Positions 8,087 through 18,146 of a stretch of 64,000 bases of DNA are shown piece after piece. Position numbers and translations under genes: made by a program. The DNA comes from Azospirillum brasilense (lineage in GTDB: Bacteria > Pseudomonadota > Alphaproteobacteria > Azospirillales > Azospirillaceae), in contig NZ_QOKV01000007.1 in NCBI RefSeq assembly GCF_008365405.1, positions 186,001-250,000 of the forward strand, read 5' to 3'. The notes under the pieces were generated by a model that saw nothing but the letters and a program-made list of their open reading frames with translations, did not search any database and had not been told where the DNA came from. How positions within the stretch are numbered: the first letter of the stretch is position 1; each line of letters opens with the position of its first letter.

Positions 8087-8431
8087 TTATCGCTCCATCA
8101 CCACGACGCGTGCATGATCCCGCGAGTCCGGTTTCGGGCGGACCGTGATCTCGACATCACGGCCAAGCGCCACCAGTCCGCGCACCAACCGCTCGATCGA
8201 AAAGCCTGTCAGCTTCCCGCGAATCAGTGCGGATACTTTGGGCTGATCCAGACCCATCCGCTCCGCAGCCTGCTTCTGCGTCAGGTCCAAGTCGCGGATC
8301 GCGAGCGCAATCTGTCCCGCCAGCCGTGCCTTCGCCATGGTTTCCTCAGCATCCGCCAAGCCCAGGTCGGCAAACACGTTGCCGCTTCCCTCGGCAAGCG
8401 TCAGCTTGGTTTCGTCTGTCCTGTCTTCCAT
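8087..8431 (-). CDS. HigA-type antitoxin, XRE family
   Basis: A 114-residue helix-turn-helix protein. The HTH lies at about residues 45-80: IRDLDLTQKQAAERMGLDQ followed by the recognition helix KVSALIRGKLTGFS, then a segment VALGRDVEITVRPKP typical of HigA antitoxins of this group. It should neutralise the upstream toxin and repress the shared operon. Its start overlaps the end of the toxin gene by 31 bases, so the two are translationally coupled in toxin-first order, as in higBA systems. A palindrome overlapping the promoter about 480 bases upstream (8915-8936) is its likely operator. Confidence 0.88.
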   Translation of the reverse strand: MEDRTDETKLTLAEGSGNVFADLGLADAEETMAKARLAGQIALAIRDLDLTQKQAAERMGLDQPKVSALIRGKLTGFSIERLVRGLVALGRDVEITVRPKPDSRDHARVVVMER

Positions 8432-8781
8432 TGCGCGTACAACTCCTCCGCCACCTTCAACCGCTGACGGATCAGGTCGATCTCGTGGGCTGGTGTGGCA
8501 ATTCCTCGTTTGGACTTCTTCTGAAAGGCATGAAGCACGATCACAGCGTCCTCGAAGCGAACCGTGTAGACGGCCCGGTAGGCATCTCCGCGATGATCCT
8601 CCACGACCTCCAGCACCGAAGCTCCGCCGAAGCCATGCAAGGGCTTGGCTTGCTCATGCTTCAGTCCGATTTGCGCCAAGTGGACAGCGAAGCCGATTGT
8701 TCTTTTGACAGCGTCAGGAAACCCTAGGAGATCAGCCTTCGCGCTGGAGACCCACAAAACAGCCCTTTCCTCTGATGGCAT
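8401..8781 (-). CDS. HigB/Gp49-type toxin (RelE superfamily)
   Basis: A 126-residue toxin of the phage Gp49-like/HigB family, which are ribosome-dependent mRNA interferases. Diagnostic stretches are LWVSSAKADLLGFPDAV near the N-terminus, AKPLHGFGGASVLEVVED, DAYRAVYTVRF and VLHAFQKKSKRGIATP. The basic FQKKSKRG region and the YRAVYTV strand carry the residues usually needed for catalysis, so the toxin looks intact. AAGGAA six bases before the ATG supports the start. It is followed with overlap by the XRE antitoxin. A short out-of-frame reading frame with its own ribosome site begins about 50 bases upstream in the leader. Confidence 0.88.
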   Translation of the reverse strand: MPSEERAVLWVSSAKADLLGFPDAVKRTIGFAVHLAQIGLKHEQAKPLHGFGGASVLEVVEDHRGDAYRAVYTVRFEDAVIVLHAFQKKSKRGIATPAHEIDLIRQRLKVAEELYAQWKTGQTKPS

Positions 8782-8889
8782 TTCTTGTTCCTTGGATTCT
8801 ATCAGTTAGGGAATTTTCCTTGACCACAGGCATGAATGGGTCCTTCCGCAAGTTTTTTCTAATCTCTGCTTTTGCAGATTTCTGTCAGT

Positions 8890-11187
<2,298 letters not shown>

Positions 11188-11287
11188 CCGGGACGGCGCC
11201 ACCTGCGGAATAATATCCCCGTCGCAGGCGTTCATCCTGTCAGCACGGCCCGCCCGTCGGGCCGCGACCCCTGGCACAGGAACGCCA

Positions 11288-11554
11288 ATGACGACGCTCC
11301 GCTCGCTGTCCCTTCTGTCCTTCGCCGCTCTTCTGCTGTCCGGCTGCTACGTCGCCGCCGGAACGCCCGGACCCGTCTATGGCTATGGACACCGTTCCTA
11401 TGGGTACGGCTATTACGAGCGCCCGCTGTACCGCCATTACGGGCCGCCGCCCGTGGTGTATGGCCGCCCCTACTACGGCGGCCATCGCGGCGGTCATCAC
11501 GGTGGCCTCCGTCACCATCAACGGCACGGCGGGCACCGGCACGGTGGCTGGTGA
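11288..11554 (+). CDS. Small Gly/Tyr/His-rich putative lipoprotein
   Basis: An 88-residue exported protein. The N-terminus is a signal peptide ending in the lipobox LLSGC, so cysteine 20 should be lipid-modified and anchored in a membrane. The mature part is low-complexity, with repeated YGYG, YYGG and HRGGHHGG units rich in Tyr, Gly and His. Such His-rich tails can bind metal ions, but no function is known to me. AGGAA lies five bases before the ATG. It follows uvrB by 100 bases on the same strand and is not obviously related to it. Confidence 0.75.
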   Translation: MTTLRSLSLLSFAALLLSGCYVAAGTPGPVYGYGHRSYGYGYYERPLYRHYGPPPVVYGRPYYGGHRGGHHGGLRHHQRHGGHRHGGW

Positions 11555-11702
11555 GGAGCGGCCGGGACCGGCCCGTCGCCGGAAATCGTCGTTAACAAAG
11601 GCTCAATGCTTTGGTCCGATCATGACCTGAATACATTCGCTCCCGCTGATGCACGAATCCGAGGCGCGGGGGCGACGCAGGGCAGGAAAGGGTCAGGGAC
11701 CC

Positions 11703-12818
11703 ATGAGCGACCAACTCACCAAGGACGACGTGTCCCGGCTGCTGTCGGACCCGTCGCCGAACAGCCGCTCCGAACTGGCGGTCAAGGTTGCCAGGCAATT
11801 CTCCGCGGCCACCTTGACGGACGGCGAACGCCGGCTCGCCGAGGACATCATCCGCTTCATGGCGCGCGACGCGGTGGTGCGCGTGCGCCAGTCGCTGGCC
11901 GAGAATCTGAAGGCCAACCCGGCGCTGCCGCGCGACGTCGCGCTGATGCTGGCGCGCGACGTGGAGGCCGTGGCGATTCCGGTGCTCAGCGTCTCCACGG
12001 TGCTGACCGATGCCGACCTCGTCGAGCTGGTGCGAACCGGCACCGACGCCAAGCACGCCGCCATCGCGCAGCGCCCGGCCCTATCGGCCAGCGTCGCCGA
12101 CGCGCTGATCGACACCGCGTCGGAAGGGGCGGTGGCGGTCCTGGTCGCCAACGAGAGCGCGGATCTCGGCGAGCGCACGCTCGGCCGGGTCATCGAGCGC
12201 TTCGCCGACAGCGAAACCGTTCAGGAGCCGCTGGTCCAGCGCGCCCGCCTGCCGATCACGATCGCCGAACGGCTGGTCGCCGTGGTCTCGGAGAAGCTCC
12301 AGCAGCATCTGGTGACCAACCACGACCTTCCGGCCAAGGTCGCCGCCGACCTGATCCTGCAAAGCCGCGAACGCGCCACCGTCGCCCTCTTCTCCGGGGA
12401 AAGCGACGAGGGCGCGCTGGAACGGCTGGTCGCGCAACTGTCGCGCAGCGGCCGGCTGACGCCGTCGCTGCTGGTGCGGGCGCTGTGCATGGGCGACAGC
12501 GCCTTTTTCGAGACGGCCCTGTCCCATCTGGCCAACGTGCCGCTGACCAACGCCCGCCTGCTGATCCACGACGCCGGACGGCTGGGTCTGAAATCCATCT
12601 ACGACAAGGCGAAGCAGCCGCCGGCCCTGCTGCCGGCCTGCCGGATCGCCTTGGACGTGCTGAAGGAAACCCCTTACGACGGCGAGGCGCACGACATCGA
12701 GCGCCACCGCCGCCGGGTGATCGAGCGCATCCTGACCCAGTATGAGGATCTGGCGGCCGAGGACCTGGACTATCTGCTCGACAAGCTGGGCGACCTCATG
12801 CGTGTGGAAGCGGAATAA
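11703..12818 (+). CDS. DUF2336 domain-containing protein
   Basis: A 371-residue all-helical cytoplasmic protein of the DUF2336 family, common in alphaproteobacteria and built of HEAT-like repeats. The sequence has the expected repeating helix pairs, such as SVTVLTDADLVELVRTG, SVADALIDTASEGAVAVLVANE and DLILQSRERATVALFSGE. Function is unknown; related proteins with this fold appear in cell-cycle regulatory settings in alphaproteobacteria. The ATG at MSDQLTKDDV is preceded by AGGG; an in-frame start 18 codons upstream is less likely. A TTAA-N7-TCAA element (11592-11606), one base from a CtrA box, lies about 100 bases upstream. C-terminus DLDYLLDKLGDLM is intact. Confidence 0.85.
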   Translation: MSDQLTKDDVSRLLSDPSPNSRSELAVKVARQFSAATLTDGERRLAEDIIRFMARDAVVRVRQSLAENLKANPALPRDVALMLARDVEAVAIPVLSVSTVLTDADLVELVRTGTDAKHAAIAQRPALSASVADALIDTASEGAVAVLVANESADLGERTLGRVIERFADSETVQEPLVQRARLPITIAERLVAVVSEKLQQHLVTNHDLPAKVAADLILQSRERATVALFSGESDEGALERLVAQLSRSGRLTPSLLVRALCMGDSAFFETALSHLANVPLTNARLLIHDAGRLGLKSIYDKAKQPPALLPACRIALDVLKETPYDGEAHDIERHRRRVIERILTQYEDLAAEDLDYLLDKLGDLMRVEAE

Positions 12819-13000
12819 CGCCGAGGGCTGCGAAAATTGTCCAACGCGCCGTTTGCGGTTGTTGCTTCAAGCAGCCCCGGCAACCTTTCATTTGCCATGG
12901 CTTTGCGGTGATCTGATCATCCGGGCGCGATCACCTTGGGTGGCCCATTCCGTGGTGCCATCCCGCGGCGTCCGCTGTTCCTAACCTTTGCTTCTGGCCG

Positions 13001-13138
13001 CCGTCGCTGGACGCCGTGAATTTCCTTCTGGCGGACGTGCGTGGGGCGCTCGGCCCCTATCTCAACGTTTTCCTGGTGACCCAGCAGCATTGGAGCCAGT
13101 CGGAGGTCGGGTTGGTGACCAGTTTGGCCGGCCCGCTC
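13001..13138 (+). pseudogene. N-terminal remnant of an MFS transporter
   Basis: The 417-base interval 12819-13235 has no complete gene. Within it one frame reads SLDAVNFLLADVRGALGPYL and then NVFLVTQQHWSQSEVGLVTS, the first transmembrane region and loop of a known MFS subfamily whose members begin LxxxNFxxADVRDGLGPYLxxFL. After about LAGPL at 13138 the similarity stops and the frame becomes Arg/Pro-rich. No start codon with a ribosome site precedes it. It therefore looks like the stump of a deleted transporter of about 400 residues. Nothing else recognisable lies in the gap. Confidence 0.65.
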
Positions 13139-13235
13139 CGTCGACGCCGAACCGGGACCTTTGGAGGAACCCAGCCTCGCCGAGTAGACTTGACGAAGCC
13201 GGTCACCCGATCCGGTCGGGATTGGTCAGGTGCCG

Positions 13236-14483
13236 CTACCCCGCCCGCGATTCCTTCAGGCCCGCGATGGGTGGGGCCGTCAGACGTGTGACGGGAAGGA
13301 GAATGGTCACGGTCGTGCCCCGCCCCGGCGCGCTGTCCAACTCCACACTGCCGCCATGCAATTCGGCGAAGCGGCGGACGATGGGCAGGCCGAGCCCGAT
13401 CCCCTCATGCTGGCGCACGAGCGAGCATTCGCCCTGGATGAACGGGCTGAAGACGTGATCAACGATGCCCGGTGGGACGCCGGGGCCGTCGTCGGCGACG
13501 GCGATGGCGACCATCCCGCCCTGCAGGGCGATCCGCAGCGAGACCCGCCCGCCCCGGTGACCGAACTTCACCGCGTTGTCCAGCAGATGGACGATCATCT
13601 CCGCCAAGCGGCGCCGGTCGGCGCGCAGCGTGACGGGCGGTCCGGGCTGAAGCGTGATGGTCTGTGACTTGGCCTGCGCCTTGGCGCCGAGTAGATCGAT
13701 GCAGTGCATCAGCAGGCCCGGCAACTCGATGGTCGATTCGGCGAGGTCGATGCCGCCGGAGCCGCGGGTGAAGTCCAGGATGTTGTTGACCATGCCGAGA
13801 AGCGCCTTGCCGCTCTCCTCGATCAGCCGGACATAGTCCAGATAGTCGCGGTGGCCGAGCGGCCCATTGGCCTCGCTGGACAGCACCTCGGCAAAGCCGA
13901 TGATGGCGTTCAACGGAGTCCGCAACTCGTGACTGGTCACCGAGAGGAAGTCGAGCTTGGCCCGGTCGGCTTGGCGGGCGGCCTCTAGGGCGGCGCTGAG
14001 TTCTGCCGTGCGCTCCGACACGCGGCGTTCCAGCCCGCGGTTCTGCTCGGCCGCGCGCTGGTAGAGCTTGCGGATCTCCAGCACGCTGCGCACGCGGTGC
14101 AGCAGTTCCCAGGCGATGAAGGGTTTGGTGAGGAAGTCGTTGGCGCCCAACTCCAGCGAACGCCGCCGCGTCTCCTGGTCGGTGTGGGCGGTCAGCACCA
14201 GGATGGGCACGTAATCGTCGCCGTAGAGGGTGTTGACGCGCTCCATCAGATCGAATCCGCTCATGTGCGGCATGCGGATGTCGATCAGCAGAAGATCGAA
14301 GCGCTGGGCCTCGCAGAGCGCGGGAACCTGGCGGGGATCGGTTTCCCCCCGCACGGCGGTGTAGCCTTCGTGGGTCAGGATGTCGCGCACCAGAGCGACG
14401 TTCGACGCATTGTCGTCGACGATCAGGATGGCGGCATCCTTGACGTCCCGCGCGAGCGTCGGGTCAAGAGCACTGCGGGTCAT
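13236..14483 (-). CDS. Receiver-histidine kinase hybrid (REC-HisKA-HATPase)
   Basis: A 415-residue soluble kinase with a receiver at its N-terminus rather than C-terminus. The receiver (residues 18-135) carries D68 in LLLIDIRMPHMSG and the switch lysine in DFLTKPF. A coiled coil with the RRVSERTAELSAALEAA signature leads to H185 in SVTSHELRTPLNAIIGF, then the ATPase domain with HLLDNAVKFG, DDGPGVPP and GIGLGLPIV. No sensor or membrane segment is present, so it is probably switched by phosphorylation of its own receiver by another kinase, as a relay component. No partner gene is adjacent. The ATG at MTRSALDPTL is supported only by frame; a TTGACG/GTTAAT pair lies about 110 bases upstream. Confidence 0.85.
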   Translation of the reverse strand: MTRSALDPTLARDVKDAAILIVDDNASNVALVRDILTHEGYTAVRGETDPRQVPALCEAQRFDLLLIDIRMPHMSGFDLMERVNTLYGDDYVPILVLTAHTDQETRRRSLELGANDFLTKPFIAWELLHRVRSVLEIRKLYQRAAEQNRGLERRVSERTAELSAALEAARQADRAKLDFLSVTSHELRTPLNAIIGFAEVLSSEANGPLGHRDYLDYVRLIEESGKALLGMVNNILDFTRGSGGIDLAESTIELPGLLMHCIDLLGAKAQAKSQTITLQPGPPVTLRADRRRLAEMIVHLLDNAVKFGHRGGRVSLRIALQGGMVAIAVADDGPGVPPGIVDHVFSPFIQGECSLVRQHEGIGLGLPIVRRFAELHGGSVELDSAPGRGTTVTILLPVTRLTAPPIAGLKESRAG

Positions 14484-14684
14484 GACGGTGCCGCCGATGC
14501 CCGTCCGACGCGCCTCTGCATGCCACCCTCCACCTGTGCACCGCTCCGCGGGATTTTACGGGTTTTAGATTAACCTTGTGCACAGGAGGCCCGTCAAGAC
14601 CGGTGGTGACAAACGAATGCAATATTACGCCGCGTTAGCGGTATCACTGGAAGAATTCTTTAAAACCTACAAAAGGCGTTGGCT

Positions 14685-15134
14685 TCAGGCGCGCTTTTCC
14701 CAACCGCCGCGGTCGTTTTGCTGCCAGTAGGTGAGGGCGTGTCCGGCGGCCTTGCAGATCTTCCAGCGGTCCCTTGCGGCAAGCACCGCGTCGCCGTCAT
14801 TGCCGTCGAACAGGTCGCAGACGAGGTCGAAGGAGCCCATCGCGCCGCTGGTCATCCCGTCCACCAGAACCAGGACGGTGGCCCCGTTGGGGTTCTCCTC
14901 CTCGGCGGTCAGCCAGACCGGCTGTTCGGCGGCGAAGCCGTCGCGGGCGGCACCGTGCGGCAGGAAGGAGGAGGGGTCGTAGGTCCACAAATGCTGATTG
15001 AGCGCGTCCACCCGCTCCGGCGAGCCGGCGAGGACGACGGCGCGCCAGTTTCGCTCCAGAACCTTTTCCAGGATCTTCGGCAACGCCTGTTCGAGCGTGC
15101 GCCGCTGGAGGTGATAGAAACGGACCTCGGTCAT
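14685..15134 (-). CDS. holC: DNA polymerase III subunit chi
   Basis: A 149-residue protein of the HolC family, the clamp-loader accessory subunit that links polymerase III to single-strand binding protein. The N-terminus MTEVRFYHLQRRTLEQALPK and the motifs VVLAGSPERVDALNQHLWTY, FLPHG and PVWLTAEEENPNGATVLVLVDG are typical. The C-terminal part (FDGNDGDAVLAARDRWK, GHALTYWQQNDRGGW) completes the family pattern, so the gene is full length. It is 49 bases downstream of pepA on the same strand, the common alphaproteobacterial arrangement, but a strong palindrome separates them and may tune read-through. Confidence 0.95.
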   Translation of the reverse strand: MTEVRFYHLQRRTLEQALPKILEKVLERNWRAVVLAGSPERVDALNQHLWTYDPSSFLPHGAARDGFAAEQPVWLTAEEENPNGATVLVLVDGMTSGAMGSFDLVCDLFDGNDGDAVLAARDRWKICKAAGHALTYWQQNDRGGWEKRA

Positions 15135-15152
15135 GGCCTCATCGTCGAGATG

Positions 15153-15177
15153 GCCCTCTCCCCTCTGGGGAGAGGGC
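15153..15177. terminator. Perfect palindrome between pepA and holC
   Basis: GCCCTCTCCCC and GGGGAGAGGGC form 11-base perfect arms around a 3-base loop, directly after the pepA stop and before the holC start on the minus strand. No run of T follows, so it may be an RNA 3'-end stabiliser or attenuator rather than a full terminator. The sequence resembles other CT-rich palindromes in the window. Confidence 0.6.
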
Positions 15178-15183
15178 TAAACC

Positions 15184-16686
15184 TTACTTGCTCTCGTGGT
15201 AGTTCGCCACGAAGCGGTCGAGCAGGCGGACGCCGAAGGCGGTGCCGCCTTTCGGGACAGTGGCCGTGTCCTTCTTCGACCAGGCGACGCCGGCGATGTC
15301 GATGTGCGCCCAGGGCAGGTCCTCGACGAAGCGCTTCAGGAACTGAGCGCCGACGATGCTGCCGGCGCCGCGGCCCGACCCGACGTTCTTCATGTCGGCG
15401 ATGTCGGAGTTGATGTCCTTGTCGTAGGCGTCGCCCATCGGCAGGCGCCACAGCGGCTCGCCCACCGACCGGCCGGCGGCCAGCAGGTTCTCGGCCAGCC
15501 AGTCGTCGTTGGCGAACAGGCCGGCGTGCTCATGGCCCAGCGCGATGATGACCGCACCGGTCAGCGTGGCGAGGTCCACCAGCAGGCGCGGCTTGAAGGT
15601 CTCCTGCGCGTAGGTCAGGCAATCGGCCAGGACGAGGCGGCCTTCGGCGTCGGTGTTGATCACCTCGATGGTCTGGCCGGACAGCGAGGTCACCACGTCG
15701 CCGGGCCGCTGCGCGGTGCCGGAGGGCATGTTCTCGACCAAGCCGACGATGCCGACGGCGTTGACCTTGGCCTTGCGGGCGGCGAGCGCGCGCATGGTGC
15801 CGATGACCACCGCGGCGCCGCCCATGTCCCACTTCATGTCCTCCATCCCGGCGGCGGGCTTGATGGAGATGCCGCCGGTGTCGAAGGTCACGCCCTTGCC
15901 GATGAAGGCGAGCGGGCGGCGGTCCTCGGCGTCGGGGGCGCCGTCCCAGCGCATCACGACGACGCGCGGCTCGAAGGCGCTGCCCTGGGCGACGCCGATC
16001 AGCGCGCCCATGCCGAGCTTCCTCAGCTTCTTGAGGTCCAGCACCTCGACCTGCAGGCCGACGTCGGTCAGGTCCCGGCAGCGGTCGGCGAGGCTTTCCG
16101 GATTCAGGACGTTGGCCGGCTCCGACACCAGATCGCGGGTGTAGGCGACGGACTCGGCCAGCGGCTCCAGGCGGCCATAGGCGCGCTTGGCGGCGTCCGG
16201 CTCGGCGGTCAGGACGATGATCTTCCTGAGGGAGGGCTTGGCCTCCTTCTTCTCGGTCGTCCGGTACTTGTCGAACCGGTAGGAGCGGAGCTGCGCGCCG
16301 AAGGCCAACTCCGCCGCCGCGGCGTCGGGAGCCACGGTACCGCCGTCCGGCAGGTCGAGCAGGACGGAAACCTCCGTCTCGCCGGACTTGTCCAAGGCGG
16401 CGACGATGGCGCCGCCGACGGCCTGGAGGGTGGCCTCGGACAGATCCTCGCCCTTGCCGGTGCCGACGAGAAGGACGCGGTCGAACTCGACCCCGGCGGG
16501 GGCGAGGATGGCCAGCGTCTCCTCCTTCTTGCCGGTGAAGCGGCTGGCCTTCATGGCGCGGGACAGCGTGCCGCCCGTCTTCTGGTCGAGATCCCGCCCC
16601 GCGGCGCCGAGCGCGCGATCGGTGGCGACGGTGACGGCGACGGTGCCGGACTTGGGCAGCGCGGGCTTCGCAAAGGCGAACTTCAT
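15184..16686 (-). CDS. pepA: Leucyl aminopeptidase, M17 family
   Basis: A 500-residue cytosolic zinc/manganese aminopeptidase. The metal- and substrate-binding signature is present as KGVTFDTGGISIKP (lysine and first aspartate) and NTDAEGRLVLADCLTYA, the NTDAEGR motif that defines the family. The N-terminal domain (about 1-170) has the usual divergent macro-like fold; the C-terminus GGTAFGVRLLDRFV is typical. In some bacteria PepA also binds DNA. The ATG after AGAGGAGCC matches family N-termini. A consensus-like promoter lies 80 bases upstream. The gene is divergent from lptG, the usual alphaproteobacterial neighbourhood, and is followed by holC. Confidence 0.97.
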   Translation of the reverse strand: MKFAFAKPALPKSGTVAVTVATDRALGAAGRDLDQKTGGTLSRAMKASRFTGKKEETLAILAPAGVEFDRVLLVGTGKGEDLSEATLQAVGGAIVAALDKSGETEVSVLLDLPDGGTVAPDAAAAELAFGAQLRSYRFDKYRTTEKKEAKPSLRKIIVLTAEPDAAKRAYGRLEPLAESVAYTRDLVSEPANVLNPESLADRCRDLTDVGLQVEVLDLKKLRKLGMGALIGVAQGSAFEPRVVVMRWDGAPDAEDRRPLAFIGKGVTFDTGGISIKPAAGMEDMKWDMGGAAVVIGTMRALAARKAKVNAVGIVGLVENMPSGTAQRPGDVVTSLSGQTIEVINTDAEGRLVLADCLTYAQETFKPRLLVDLATLTGAVIIALGHEHAGLFANDDWLAENLLAAGRSVGEPLWRLPMGDAYDKDINSDIADMKNVGSGRGAGSIVGAQFLKRFVEDLPWAHIDIAGVAWSKKDTATVPKGGTAFGVRLLDRFVANYHESK

Positions 16687-16768
16687 CGGCTCCTCTCGGG
16701 CTCCTCTCGACTGGAACGGCCGGCGCGCGGGCGCCGGGGCGGGTGGGATCGATCCGCAACCACCCTGG

Positions 16769-16797
16769 GATAAAGACCTTCCCGTGCGCCCTGTCAA
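16769..16797 (-). promoter_or_regulatory. Sigma-70-type promoter of pepA
   Basis: Minus-strand TTGACA (16792-16797) and TTTATC (16769-16774) are separated by 17 bases, placing the transcription start about 75 bases before the pepA ATG. The -35 is a full consensus match. Confidence 0.7.
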
Positions 16798-16912
16798 GGC
16801 GCGGACCGGTTGTTTCCCGCGCCCGTCCGCAGTACATAGCCCCGGCACGCCGTGACGGAAGCCCCCGGCGCGGCGCGTACCGCCCGTCGATCGGCCGGGG
16901 AGGCCGGAGCCC

Positions 16913-18007
16913 ATGTATTCATCCGCTACGCTGTCGCGCTACATCGGGCGCCAGTTCGTCATCTGGTTTCTGCTGCTGCTTGGCATCCTGCTGTCGATCA
17001 TCCTCCTGCTCGACGTCGTGGAGCTGTTGCGCCGCGCCGGGACCAAGCCGGACATCACCTTCTGGCTGGTCCTGCGCATGGCCCTGCTGAAGCTGCCGGA
17101 GATCGGCCAGCAGATCTTTCCCTTCGTGATCCTGTTCAGCGGCATGTTCACCTTCTGGCGGCTGACGCGCAGCGCGGAGCTGGTGGTGGCCCGCGCGGTC
17201 GGCGTGTCGGCGTGGCAGTTCCTGACCCCGGTGCTGATCGCCGTGCTGATGATCGGCGCGGTGAAGGTGACGATGATCAACCCGGTCGGTGCCGTCTTCA
17301 TCGCCAAGTACAACCAGCTCCAGGACCGCTATCTGAAACTGAAGTCGAGCAGCTTCGACGTCTCGCGCAGCGGCCTGTGGCTGCGCCAGCAGGAGGCGGG
17401 GGAGCAGTATTTCATCCACGCCGACGGTGTGAACCCGCTGACCTTCGAGATGAGCCAAGTGATCGTCCTGCGCTTCGACACCAACATGACTTACATCGGC
17501 CGGGTGGACGCGCCGCGGGCCGTGCTTCGCGACCGGAAGTGGGAATTGCAGGACGCCACGATCAACCTCGGCAAGAAGGAATCGGAGACGGTCCCGACCT
17601 ACGTCATCCCGACGGAGCTGAACCGGACCACCATCGAGGAAAGCTTCGCCTCGCCGGAGACGATCTCCTTCTGGGACCTGCCGCAGTTCATCCGCACGCT
17701 GGAGGCCACCGGCTTCCCCGCGGTCCGGCACCGGCTGCATTACCAGTCGCTGCTGTCGCAGCCCTTGCTCTACGTGGCGATGGTGCTGTTCGCCGCGGCC
17801 TTCTCGCTGCGGCTGCCGCGGCGCGGCGGCACCATGACGATGGTGTCCGGCGGCGTTCTGACCGGATTCGTGCTGTTCGTGATGACCGACGTGATCCGCA
17901 CCTTCGGCATCTCCGAAACCATCCCGCTGGCCATGGCGGCCTGGAGCCCGGCCTGCGTCAGCGTGCTGCTGGGCACCGCGGTGCTGCTGCATCTGGAAGA
18001 CGGCTGA
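16913..18007 (+). CDS. lptG: LPS export permease LptG
   Basis: A 364-residue inner-membrane permease of the LptF/LptG (YjgP/YjgQ) family that with LptB lifts lipopolysaccharide from the inner membrane into the LptC-LptA bridge. Three N-terminal helices (about 15-35, 60-80, 100-125) and three C-terminal ones (about 270-355) flank a periplasmic beta-jellyroll domain. The coupling-helix region FSGMFTFWRLTRSAELVVARAVG fits LptG better than LptF. Usual family length. The gene starts divergently from pepA. Unusually, no lptF precedes it and no lptD lies between it and surA, so the remaining transporter genes must be elsewhere. Confidence 0.9.
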   Translation: MYSSATLSRYIGRQFVIWFLLLLGILLSIILLLDVVELLRRAGTKPDITFWLVLRMALLKLPEIGQQIFPFVILFSGMFTFWRLTRSAELVVARAVGVSAWQFLTPVLIAVLMIGAVKVTMINPVGAVFIAKYNQLQDRYLKLKSSSFDVSRSGLWLRQQEAGEQYFIHADGVNPLTFEMSQVIVLRFDTNMTYIGRVDAPRAVLRDRKWELQDATINLGKKESETVPTYVIPTELNRTTIEESFASPETISFWDLPQFIRTLEATGFPAVRHRLHYQSLLSQPLLYVAMVLFAAAFSLRLPRRGGTMTMVSGGVLTGFVLFVMTDVIRTFGISETIPLAMAAWSPACVSVLLGTAVLLHLEDG

Positions 18008-18146
18008 CGCGGGATCCCGAGCAGGGCCGACGCCGGCCGCCCGGTCTTTGGACACAATTCCGTTCCAGGATGCGGCCCACGATTCCGTTTACACGCGCCC
18101 GGGGGGGCCGTATTAAACGGCAACCACCTCTGGAGTCTGGAGCACC

